Below, one piece after another: positions 22,861-30,370 of a DNA stretch of 34,271 nt. Both the position numbers and the translations under genes were made by a program. The notes under the pieces are model-generated. The model saw nothing but the letters and a program-made list of their open reading frames with translations, was not told where the DNA came from and ran no database searches. The number at the start of each line of letters is the position of its first letter. The stretch's first letter is position 1. This DNA comes from Saccharofermentans sp. (lineage in GTDB: Bacteria > Bacillota > Clostridia > Saccharofermentanales > Saccharofermentanaceae): contig JAIKYD010000028.1 in the NCBI GenBank assembly GCA_024683485.1, positions 1 to 34,271 of the forward strand. The letters are read 5' to 3'.

Positions 22861-24309
22861 TCAAGCAGCCTTTATCGTATGATTCTTATAATCGATCCTG
22901 TCCTGAACAGATTCTGTTGCACTTTCCGGATACTCGTTCACCCTGTATTGGAAACCGTTCCATCCTCCCTGCCAGAAATCATGGAGCTCCTCTGTAGTGT
23001 ACATGAAGAAATAACTGTCGTATCCCTCACGCCAGGTCGCGTCACAGTGATACCACTGTCCGTTAATCAGAACATAATTCCAAAAATGAGTGGCAGTCTC
23101 ATAAGGCCATCTCTCGATTATCGAGTTCTCGAATCCAGCCACATCGAGCAGGGCTTTCACTGCGTAGGCCGTTGCATAACAATTTCCGCTCCGGTATTGG
23201 TATGCACTGTATGCCGCCTCTGTCCATGAATTATATTCGGTTTTCAGGAGAAACCTTATGTTGTATCTGCACCACCAGACTATTTGAAGTGCAACTTCCT
23301 CGTCTGTCATGCCCGGCTCGGTTATCTCGTTCAGGATCTCTCTTGCAGCTTCATAGACCACTTCAGGCTCGACATATCCTTCAGGCTTTTCGGACAGTAC
23401 CAGATCGACAGTTATGCTCGATTCATTTCCTGAGAAATCCCTGGCCGTATAAACGACCCCGTATGTCCCTTCCTTATCCGGAACAACAGCAGAAGTATCG
23501 ATCTCAAGTTCAGGAGATGCATCGTAGTCGTCTGTAACGGTTATCTTGTCCCTGTATGCCACAGGGTCGCCGATATATGCTTCTATGTTCTTTGCACCCG
23601 AGATAACGGGCGCACTGGAATCCTTTATTACCTCGAAAGGCACATCAACTACAGTCTCATTGCCACACGCGTCAGTAAGCAATACCCGGGCAACAAAATT
23701 ACCACCTGTGGACATATCCGGAACATCTTTCCACGAGACCGCCACATCAGTTGCATCTTTGATCTCCGTCACACATGATAAAGCCTCCGGAAGATCCTCC
23801 GATGTAAACATCTTTTGCGGTACCCCTTCACCTTCCGGCGCTGCAGTATCCAGAATAATAAGTTTGCAGGCATAATTCCTGCCATACATCCCAATATTAA
23901 AACTCACGGTCTGGGGAATATCAGTATTCACTTCGTCAAAGTTCAGATTGCATGACACAAGACCGGGGAACGCCGGTGTTTCTTTGAAGTACATATTGAG
24001 ATCAGGACTCACTGAACCGGCCTCAATAGTTACTTCGCGGTTAAGAAGTTCCGACTCATCTCTTAAGAACATAAAAACACCGGCCAGAACCAATGCAAAC
24101 AAAAGTACAACAGCAAGAAGCAAAAAGACTTCAATGATATTACTTTGCTTCTTAGCTGTTTGCTGATGAGGTTTGCGGGACGGAATCTTTCCTGCAGCGG
24201 CAGGTTTCCTGATTGGAGCACTTGCCTGTTTGACCGGTCTCCTGGCGGCAGGATTGCCGGGATTCCGCTGCTGAGGTCTCTGATTTCTGCCGTCAAAAGA
24301 ATTATTCAT
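22861..24309 (-). CDS. TgD: membrane-anchored Ig-like/transglutaminase-like surface protein
   Basis: A 482-residue type II membrane protein. About 56 cytoplasmic residues are rich in Pro, Arg, Gln and Ala (RRPVKQASAPIRKPAAAGK), followed by a membrane segment at 57-82. Ig-like/DUF5011-type domains cover about 92-305 (APVISGAKNIEAYIGDPV, ITVTDDYDASPELEIDTS, ARDFSGN). The core has Cys377 (SGNCYATAYA), His408 (THFWNYV) and Asp423 (WYHCDAT), and the end reads YPESATESVQDRIDYKNH. The Thr/Pro tail of TgA and TgB is absent. Its ATG lies inside the end of TgE (8-base overlap), so both are probably translated together. TgD and TgE are closest to each other. Confidence 0.82.
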   Translation of the reverse strand: MNNSFDGRNQRPQQRNPGNPAARRPVKQASAPIRKPAAAGKIPSRKPHQQTAKKQSNIIEVFLLLAVVLLFALVLAGVFMFLRDESELLNREVTIEAGSVSPDLNMYFKETPAFPGLVSCNLNFDEVNTDIPQTVSFNIGMYGRNYACKLIILDTAAPEGEGVPQKMFTSEDLPEALSCVTEIKDATDVAVSWKDVPDMSTGGNFVARVLLTDACGNETVVDVPFEVIKDSSAPVISGAKNIEAYIGDPVAYRDKITVTDDYDASPELEIDTSAVVPDKEGTYGVVYTARDFSGNESSITVDLVLSEKPEGYVEPEVVYEAAREILNEITEPGMTDEEVALQIVWWCRYNIRFLLKTEYNSWTEAAYSAYQYRSGNCYATAYAVKALLDVAGFENSIIERWPYETATHFWNYVLINGQWYHCDATWREGYDSYFFMYTTEELHDFWQGGWNGFQYRVNEYPESATESVQDRIDYKNHTIKAA

Positions 24310-25831
24310 CTAATTCATATATCGAATGTTCGTAATAGTTGATCCTGTACTGAACCGAATCCATCGCCGATTCAGGATAAAGTTCCTCATCAAAACTGTA
24401 ACCGTTCCAGCCGTTAAGCCAAATATTATGAAGCTCATCTGTAGTATACATGAAGAAATAACTGTCGTATCCAATCCTCGGCGTGGAATCGCAATGATAC
24501 CACTGGTCATCAATCTTGATGTAATTCCAGAAATGAGGATTATTGTAATACGGTTCCCTGATTATGATCATATTCTCGATTCCCGCAACATCGAAAAGTG
24601 CCTTCGCACACATCGCGATACTGTAGCAGTTTCCGCTTCTCTTGGTAAATCCGTCATAAGCCGCTCTTGTCCAGTTAGTGTCATCACAGATAGGTGTATA
24701 GTAAACGTTGTATCTTACCCAGTAAGTAATCTGGAGCGCCACTTCCATATCAGTCATGGTATCCCATGTGATGCTGTTCAGAATCTCCTCGGCCTCCTCA
24801 TACACGAGTTCAGGCTCGACCCAGGTATCGGGCTTCTCGGTGAGTGTGAGTGATATAGCAGTCTCACTTACATTCCCCGTAAAATCTTTGGCCCGGTATA
24901 TGACTTCGTATGTTCCCTCCTCATCCGCAATAACGCCTGAAGTATCGATTTCAAGCACAGGATTCGGATCGATATCATCCTCCACTGTAACATTCTCTCT
25001 GTAAGCTATCGAATCACCGATGAAAGCCTCTATATCTTCAGTACCCTCTATAACAGGTGCTTTTACGTCCCTCGTTACCGAGAAAGGAACATCAACTATT
25101 GTCACATTTCCCGATGAATCAGTAACTGCTGCTTTGGCTATTAGTTCTCCGCCTTTTGTTATGTCAGGAACCTCGGCCCATTCCACCGTAACGTCATTGA
25201 GATCATAGATATTAGTGATGCAGTCTTCGACAGGAGGAACCTCGTCTATCGAGAACATGGTCTGAGGAATGCCTTCAGCAACAGGAGCAGTCGTATCCAC
25301 TATCGTAAGAGTGCAAGGGAAATTCGTTCCATACATTCTGACTGTGAATCTGATCGTCTGAGGGAGGGTATAATTGACCGTCGAAAAATCCAGATTACAG
25401 GAGACATAATCACCGAACATCGGCTCGCCTGTGATATACATGCCCAGATCAGCAGAACTTCCTGCCTCAATAGTATGTTCACTGACAATAGTGGCGGTAT
25501 CCCTGTCATAAATATATGAAGCTCCATAAACCAAAGCCCCTAAGACCAGTTCAAGGAACAGAAATATGAGAAGAGGAACCAGGAATTTTTTTCTCTTCTT
25601 TACTCCATAGAGTTTTCTCTCTTTTGCACGGCTGATATGTTTTTCAGAAGGGTTCTTGACGTGGCGGGCCTTAGGGTGTTTCTTTCCACCTTTTGTTTTT
25701 TCATTCTCAACTCTGTGCACGGATTTCCGGCTGGCCGCAGTCTCATGTTCCACAGCCTTAATAACTGCAGAATCAGCAGACCTTACGCGTGCTTTTATGT
25801 GTCCCCCTTCAGAGGACCTGTCATTTGGCAT
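24302..25831 (-). CDS. TgE: membrane-anchored Ig-like/transglutaminase-like surface protein
   Basis: A 509-residue paralogue of TgD. The cytoplasmic N-terminus of about 80 residues is strongly basic (KARVR, KGGKKHPKARHVKN, GVKKRKK). A membrane segment spans about 83-107. Ig-like domains cover about 116-332 (APVIEGTEDIEAFIGDS, VTVEDDIDPNPVLEIDTS). The core has Cys402 (SGNCYSIAMC), His433 (NPHFWNYI) and Asp448 (WYHCDST). It ends YPESAMDSVQYRINYYEHS. The reading frame is open further up to 25927 within purF. The ATG at 25829-25831 is chosen: AAGGGG lies nine bases upstream, and it begins 13 bases after the purF stop. It is thus probably cotranscribed with purF. Confidence 0.82.
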   Translation of the reverse strand: MPNDRSSEGGHIKARVRSADSAVIKAVEHETAASRKSVHRVENEKTKGGKKHPKARHVKNPSEKHISRAKERKLYGVKKRKKFLVPLLIFLFLELVLGALVYGASYIYDRDTATIVSEHTIEAGSSADLGMYITGEPMFGDYVSCNLDFSTVNYTLPQTIRFTVRMYGTNFPCTLTIVDTTAPVAEGIPQTMFSIDEVPPVEDCITNIYDLNDVTVEWAEVPDITKGGELIAKAAVTDSSGNVTIVDVPFSVTRDVKAPVIEGTEDIEAFIGDSIAYRENVTVEDDIDPNPVLEIDTSGVIADEEGTYEVIYRAKDFTGNVSETAISLTLTEKPDTWVEPELVYEEAEEILNSITWDTMTDMEVALQITYWVRYNVYYTPICDDTNWTRAAYDGFTKRSGNCYSIAMCAKALFDVAGIENMIIIREPYYNNPHFWNYIKIDDQWYHCDSTPRIGYDSYFFMYTTDELHNIWLNGWNGYSFDEELYPESAMDSVQYRINYYEHSIYELDE

Positions 25832-25844
25832 TCCTATTTTCCCC

Positions 25845-27200
25845 TTACCGTTCCGGATAATTCCCCGTGAAGCAGGCATCGCAATATCTGAATTCGTCAC
25901 CGCCCAGCATTGCGTCCAGATCTTCATTATCCAGATAACCTAATGAATCAGCACCTATTATGCCACAAATCTCAGGAATAGTGTTGCTTACAGCAATAAG
26001 ATAATCTTCATCAGGCACATCAGTACCATAATAGCAGGGATGCATAAACGGCGGTGAACTGATCCTTACATGGACTTCCACCGCACCGGCATTCCTTAAC
26101 ATGTTTACCTGATTGGCGATTGTATTTCCCCTAACGATCGAATCATCTATTATCACCACTCTCTTGCCTTTAACAACAGCCGAGATAGGATTGAGCTTAA
26201 TCTTAACAGCCTGTTTGCGCTGCTCCTGGGAAGGCTTGATAAACGTCCTTCCCACATAGGAATTCTTAACAAATCCCTTCTCATAAGGAATTCCGGATTC
26301 TGCTGCAAAACCCAGTGCGGCATCAATTCCTGATTCAGGCACACCGATTACGATATCGCAGTCGCAAGGGTGTTTTCTTGCAAGGATCCTTCCAGCCTCA
26401 CGTCTGGCCTCAGCAACGGAAATTCCGTCTATAACTGAATCAGGTCTTGCGAAATATATATACTCGAAAACGCATTTCTTCATGCCGCGTTTTATTCCGG
26501 AATCAAGTGATCTTACCTTGCCATCCTCAACAACGATTATCTCACCCGGTCTCACATCTCGTATGAATTCCGCACCGACAGCCTCCAGGGCACATGTCTC
26601 GGAGCAGAATATGACCGCCTCATCGAGTTTGCCCATTACAAGAGGCTTCAATCCAAACGGATCTCTGGCAGCAATGAGCTTGCGTGGACTCATTACAAGA
26701 AGGGCATAACCGCCCTTGATCAAAGACATGACTTCCTTAACCGCCTCTTCAACAGAAGGAGTGGAAGATCTCTTGTGAGCGATCAGATATGCAATGACTT
26801 CCGAATCGGTCGTTGTATGGAAGATCGCACCCTTGTCCTCAAGCTCCTTCTTGAGAACACCGGCGTTTGTCAGATTTCCGTTATGCACTATGGAAAGCGT
26901 TCCTTTGGAATATTGGGTAACGATAGGCTGGGCATTCTCAGGAACACTGGCACCTGCCGTTGAATACCGTACATGACCGATTGCGATATCACCTTTAAGA
27001 TTACTGATCTTGTCACTGCTCAAAACATCACTGACAAGACCCATCCCTTTGACACATTCGATAGAGGCGTCATCATTCGTTGCAATACCGCAACTCTCCT
27101 GTCCCCTGTGCTGGAGACTGAAAAGCCCGTAATAAACATCACCGGCACAATATTTGCTGCCGTGAATTCCGAAAATACCGCATTCCTCATGTATGGCCAT
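25845..27200 (-). CDS. purF: Amidophosphoribosyltransferase
   Basis: Catalyses the first committed step of purine synthesis, PRPP plus glutamine to phosphoribosylamine. The 451-residue protein has the class II glutamine amidotransferase domain. Its nucleophile Cys7 in HEECGIFGIHG lies after a short propeptide, as in Bacillus. HRGQESCGIA and GHVRYSTAG follow. The C-terminal phosphoribosyltransferase domain has the PRPP motif VVIIDDSIVRGNTI. Cysteines in CYYGTDVP and YCDACF, together with an earlier one near KKCVFEY, fit the Fe-S type of the family. No Shine-Dalgarno precedes the ATG at 27198-27200; a TAAAAT lies six bases upstream. No other pur gene is in the window. TgE follows after 13 bases. 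Confidence 0.97.
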   Translation of the reverse strand: MAIHEECGIFGIHGSKYCAGDVYYGLFSLQHRGQESCGIATNDDASIECVKGMGLVSDVLSSDKISNLKGDIAIGHVRYSTAGASVPENAQPIVTQYSKGTLSIVHNGNLTNAGVLKKELEDKGAIFHTTTDSEVIAYLIAHKRSSTPSVEEAVKEVMSLIKGGYALLVMSPRKLIAARDPFGLKPLVMGKLDEAVIFCSETCALEAVGAEFIRDVRPGEIIVVEDGKVRSLDSGIKRGMKKCVFEYIYFARPDSVIDGISVAEARREAGRILARKHPCDCDIVIGVPESGIDAALGFAAESGIPYEKGFVKNSYVGRTFIKPSQEQRKQAVKIKLNPISAVVKGKRVVIIDDSIVRGNTIANQVNMLRNAGAVEVHVRISSPPFMHPCYYGTDVPDEDYLIAVSNTIPEICGIIGADSLGYLDNEDLDAMLGGDEFRYCDACFTGNYPER

Positions 27201-27327
27201 GGTTAGATTTTATCATCAAGAAGACGAACAGATATGCGGTAAAATGTCTGTATTTTTGTTTATGACTTACGCCGCGTTTGGATATAACAACAACGCCAGT
27301 CCAATGTAGTAGTAAAATATCTCTGTT
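27201..27327. promoter_or_regulatory. Divergent promoter region between purF and the radical SAM gene
   Basis: This 127-base region separates the only divergent gene pair. A plus-strand promoter candidate is TTATGA (27260-27265), 17 bases, TATAAC (27283-27288). On the minus side TAAAAT at 27212-27207 is close to the purF ATG without a clear -35. Neither gene has a recognisable Shine-Dalgarno. No purine riboswitch or PurR box was recognised. Confidence 0.45.
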
Positions 27328-28218
27328 ATGGAAGATTTATTTGCAAATTGTAATCTCTGTCCCAGGCACTGCGGAGCTGACAGGACCGCCGGCAAGACCG
27401 GTTTTTGCAGGATGCCGGATCAGCCTGTGGTTAACCTTATCAAGCTCCACTATGGCGAGGAACCTGTTATCTCCGGAAAGAACGGAAGCGGAACTGTCTT
27501 CTTTGAAGGCTGCAGTCTCGGCTGTGTGTACTGTCAGAACTATACCATCTCCAGAGGGCCGACAGGAAAAGGTGCAAGGATGGATAAAGACAGTTTGTGC
27601 GATGCCTATCTGAGACTTCAGGATCAGGGGGCTAACAACATAAATCTGGTAACACCTATGCATTTTGCGCCTGCCGTTGCCTGTTCTGTTGCAAAAGCGA
27701 AAGCATCAGGTCTTAAGATCCCTGTCGCTGTAAACTGTTCCGGATATGATATCGTCAGCACAATCAAACTTTTTGACGGACTCGTTGACATATATATGCC
27801 GGATATGAAATATTTTTCTCCAAAACTTTCTTCAATGTATTCGAACGCACCTGATTACTTTACGGTCTGCTGCTCCGCGATCGATGAGATGGTGCGGCAG
27901 ACCGGAGATATAGTTTTGGGAGAGGACGGACTTATAAAGAAAGGTGTTATTGTAAGACACCTGATACTTCCAGGGGCACTTTTCGATTCCAAACATGTAA
28001 TCGATTATCTGACATCAAGATTCGGAAACAGGATCTATATAAGTCTTATGAGCCAGTACACTCCGATGCCTTTGTGCACCGGAAAACTTAAGGAACGCCC
28101 GTCACAAAGAGCATGTGACAGCCTGGCGGATTATCTTGCGTCAAAAGACCAGGTCAATGCTTTTGTTCAGGAGTATGATTCATCCGGAAATGAAATGATT
28201 CCGGACTTCCTGACGTAA
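27328..28218 (+). CDS. Radical SAM protein of the PflX (pyruvate formate-lyase activase-like) family
   Basis: The only plus-strand gene. The 296-residue protein has the family's N-terminal Cys-rich opening CNLCPRHCGADR with GKTGFCRMP. The radical SAM cluster motif follows in EGCSLGCVYCQNYTISR (C-x3-C-x2-C, near residues 75-82), so it should bind a [4Fe-4S] cluster and use S-adenosylmethionine. Later blocks include NINLVTPMHF and YMPDMKYFSP. This stand-alone COG1313 type is named after activases, but its substrate is generally not known, and no glycyl radical enzyme lies nearby. The ATG at 27328 has no Shine-Dalgarno but gives the family start. Confidence 0.85.
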   Translation: MEDLFANCNLCPRHCGADRTAGKTGFCRMPDQPVVNLIKLHYGEEPVISGKNGSGTVFFEGCSLGCVYCQNYTISRGPTGKGARMDKDSLCDAYLRLQDQGANNINLVTPMHFAPAVACSVAKAKASGLKIPVAVNCSGYDIVSTIKLFDGLVDIYMPDMKYFSPKLSSMYSNAPDYFTVCCSAIDEMVRQTGDIVLGEDGLIKKGVIVRHLILPGALFDSKHVIDYLTSRFGNRIYISLMSQYTPMPLCTGKLKERPSQRACDSLADYLASKDQVNAFVQEYDSSGNEMIPDFLT

Positions 28219-28251
28219 GACCGGGATCACGATTTTTCTTTTAAGAAAACT

Positions 28252-28572
28252 TTAGATTATCTCTTCGATGATCTTTTCCAGATTAGCCTGCGGAACGAAT
28301 CCGAGCGATTCATTGACCACCTCACCGCCCTTGAAGAATTTAACGGCAGGAATACTTGATATCATATATTTTTCAGCTGTGGACATAGCTTCATCAACAT
28401 CGATCTTGCAGACCTTAAGTCTGCCTTCATATTTCTCAGCTATAGCGGAAATGACGGGTGCAAACATTCTGCAGGGGCCACACCATGCAGCCCAGAAATC
28501 AACAAGAACAGGGATATCACTTCCCAAAACCTCTGCATCAAAATTAGTGTCTTTTACCACGATCTCAGCCAT
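28252..28572 (-). CDS. trxA: Thioredoxin
   Basis: A 106-residue cytoplasmic disulfide reductant. It has the active site WAAWCGPCRMFAP near residues 26-38, the buried Asp in VLVDFWA, and the cis-Pro in ISSIPAVKFFKGG. Length and order match the classic thioredoxin fold. Two in-frame ATGs occur; the one at 28570-28572 is chosen because GGAG is seven bases away, while the first is too close. It converges with the radical SAM gene, 33 bases apart; no strong terminator is seen, only an AT-rich inverted repeat. Confidence 0.95.
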   Translation of the reverse strand: MAEIVVKDTNFDAEVLGSDIPVLVDFWAAWCGPCRMFAPVISAIAEKYEGRLKVCKIDVDEAMSTAEKYMISSIPAVKFFKGGEVVNESLGFVPQANLEKIIEEII

Positions 28573-28657
28573 AGCCATTCTCCTTCACTTTATACTCCAA
28601 ACGGATTATCTCACACATTATATTGCTTTACTATGCAAGGATGTATTTCGTAATGAA

Positions 28658-29020
28658 TTAGTAATCAGACCTGTCCCCTGCTCCGCTGAAGTTGCTGCAG
28701 TTACTGTCTTTTAACCCGCAAGCCTCATTACCTTCGCAGACTCTGTAATTGCCGCCTTCAATGCACAGGTTTTTGCCGTTGATCATGGCATCCGCAATCT
28801 TATACCGTGCCGACTCATATATCTCCGTTACGGTAGTTCTGGAGATGGCCATATGGATGGCGCAGTCCTCATGAGTCATCTTCTGGTAATCGACATGACG
28901 GATAACTTCATATTCCTCTATCGTAAGGATCACATCCACGGATTTTTCTGTACCTGCAGGAATAAATCTCGTATATTTTGGTTCCCCGCAGACTCTTCTG
29001 ACTTTTACCGGTCTTGGCAT
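28658..29020 (-). CDS. DUF134 family DNA-binding protein
   Basis: A 120-residue protein. It matches DUF134 along its length: MPRPVKVRRVCGEPKYTRFI, then SVDVILTIEEYEVIRHVDYQ and a sigma-70 region 4-like helix-turn-helix (MTHEDCAIHMAISRTTVTEI, near residues 47-66). SARYKIADAMINGK follows. A Cys-containing tail (CEGNEACGLKDSNC) may bind a metal. Related genes often accompany dinitrogenase-cofactor-like (NifX/NifB) proteins in anaerobes; none is here. The ATG at 29018-29020 with GGAG nine bases upstream is chosen over earlier in-frame starts. Confidence 0.88.
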   Translation of the reverse strand: MPRPVKVRRVCGEPKYTRFIPAGTEKSVDVILTIEEYEVIRHVDYQKMTHEDCAIHMAISRTTVTEIYESARYKIADAMINGKNLCIEGGNYRVCEGNEACGLKDSNCSNFSGAGDRSDY

Positions 29021-29112
29021 ATTTATGTACTCCATATTTTTTCTCAAAAGAACGCTTAATGAAATATCAATTGTAATCATGTGCTATTTTTATGAGCTAA
29101 CAATTACAAAAA

Positions 29113-29144
29113 CAAGACTGTCTCTGCTTTTTGAGACAGCCTTG
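29113..29144 (-). terminator. Intrinsic terminator after rfbA
   Basis: CAAGACTGTCTC (29113-29124) pairs with GAGACAGCCTTG (29133-29144), 11 of 12 pairs, with an 8-base loop. On the minus strand the stem is followed by TTTTTG. It lies 43 bases past the rfbA stop. It shares its GAGACAG stem with three other terminators in the window. Confidence 0.88.
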
Positions 29145-29187
29145 ATTATAACATTGCTTATCAGAAAACCGGATTATTGATAATGTG

Positions 29188-30054
29188 TCAGATATCTTCA
29201 CCCAGGGATGCAAGATACTGACCATAATCGGTTTTTGACATCGACTGTGCGATCTCAAGGAACTGGTCTCTCTCGATCCACCTGTTATGCCATGCAATCT
29301 CCTCAAGACATCCGATCATCCTTCCTGATCTCTGCGCAGCTCTGATCTGGCCTGCAGCCTCATAAAGGCTGTCCGGATTGCCCGCATCAAACCATGAGAA
29401 CTCCTTGCCTAAAGGAATAACATGAAGCTGGTCTTTCTTAAGATACTCTTCATTTACCGAGGTGATCTCGAGTTCGCCTCTTGCGGAAGGTTCGATCTTG
29501 CTTGCAATATCACAGACCTGGGAATCATAAAAATACAGACCCGGGACTATGTAATTTGACTTCGGATGGCGGGGCTTCTCCTCGATCGATACAGCTTTAC
29601 CGTCAGCATCGAATTCAACAACACCGAAAGCTCTCGGATCGGAAACGTAATAACCAAAGATAACGGCACCCTCGTTCTGTCTTCCGGCAAGTCTCAGCTT
29701 GCGTCTGAAGAAAGGTCCGTAAAAGATATTATCTCCGAGAGCCAGACAAACTGAATCTCCCGCAATAAAGTCCTTAGCAATAATGAATGCATCAGCAATA
29801 CCCCTCTGCACTTTCTGCTCCATATACTTTATAGAGATGCCGAGATGGGATCCGTCACCCAAAAGGTCGACAAACGGTTTTGTATCATCAGGGGGAGTGA
29901 TAACGAGAATATCTTTGATTCCTGCCTCCATAAGAACAGAAAGCGGATAATAGATCATCGGTTTATCATAAACAGGGAGCAACGGTTTGCATACCGGCTT
30001 TGTAATCGGATACAGACGTGTTCCTTTTCCCGCAGCAAGAATAATCCCTTTCAC
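29188..30054 (-). CDS. rfbA: Glucose-1-phosphate thymidylyltransferase
   Basis: Makes dTDP-glucose from glucose 1-phosphate and dTTP, the first step towards dTDP-rhamnose and related surface sugars. The 288-residue protein has the nucleotidyltransferase signature ILAAGKGTRLYPITKPVCKP (residues 4-23). PLLPVYDKPMIYYPLSVLM follows, then LGDNIFYG, GVVEFDADGKAVSIEEKP and the SWFDAGNPDSLYEA block. Length and motifs are typical of RfbA/RmlA. The start is GTG at 30052-30054 with GGAGGT upstream. The rfbB, rfbC and rfbD partners are not in this window, so the next step must be encoded elsewhere. Confidence 0.94.
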   Translation of the reverse strand: MKGIILAAGKGTRLYPITKPVCKPLLPVYDKPMIYYPLSVLMEAGIKDILVITPPDDTKPFVDLLGDGSHLGISIKYMEQKVQRGIADAFIIAKDFIAGDSVCLALGDNIFYGPFFRRKLRLAGRQNEGAVIFGYYVSDPRAFGVVEFDADGKAVSIEEKPRHPKSNYIVPGLYFYDSQVCDIASKIEPSARGELEITSVNEEYLKKDQLHVIPLGKEFSWFDAGNPDSLYEAAGQIRAAQRSGRMIGCLEEIAWHNRWIERDQFLEIAQSMSKTDYGQYLASLGEDI

Positions 30055-30173
30055 TTGCGCACCTCCAACTATTCAAAAACTGTTGATTATATAAATATAC
30101 ATTATCGGCAAGTTCTTTGAAAGACACCACGGGGATAAAACGGTAACTGCCACATTTCTGCTTTAGGCAACGA

Positions 30174-30191
30174 ATTACATTTAATGTAATG
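30174..30191. promoter_or_regulatory. 18-base perfect palindrome, operator-like
   Basis: ATTACATTTTAATGTAAT is its own reverse complement around the central TT/AA. It lies between the tRNA-Gly terminator and rfbA, about 120 bases before the rfbA start. A regulator binding site is possible; no long T-run follows on the minus strand. Confidence 0.4.
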
Positions 30192-30214
30192 TCGTGAACT
30201 TCCTGAAGGCAATA

Positions 30215-30241
30215 AAAAACTGCCTCATGTTGAGACAGTTC
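30215..30241 (-). terminator. Intrinsic terminator after tRNA-Gly(GCC)
   Basis: On the minus strand AACTGTCTC (30241-30233) pairs with GAGGCAGTT (30227-30219), nine pairs including one G-U, with a 5-base loop, then TTTTTTATT. It begins eight bases past the tRNA 3' end. Confidence 0.88.
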
Positions 30242-30248
30242 GAAAAAG

Positions 30249-30323
30249 TGGAGCGGGATACGAGATTCGGACTCGCGACTTTCACCTTGGCAAGGTGACA
30301 CTCTACCACTGAGTTAATCCCGC
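30249..30323 (-). tRNA. tRNA-Gly, anticodon GCC
   Basis: The minus strand folds as a 75-base cloverleaf with encoded CCA. The acceptor stem GCGGGAT pairs with ATCCCGC. The D arm is CTCAGTGGTAGAG. The anticodon arm is TCACC-TTGCCAA-GGTGA with anticodon GCC. The T arm is CGAGTCCGAATCTCG. The discriminator is T, then CCA (30251-30249). It is followed by an intrinsic terminator and lies 47 bases past the cation transporter stop. Confidence 0.95.
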
Positions 30324-30370
30324 GTGCCTGATTATTATATTGTCGGACCTCTGATTTGTCAACAACTATT

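Noticed and set aside
22634..22864. Short hydrophobic open frame across the repeat region
   Set aside because: It reads through both direct repeats and the palindrome and has no start signal; treated as non-coding.
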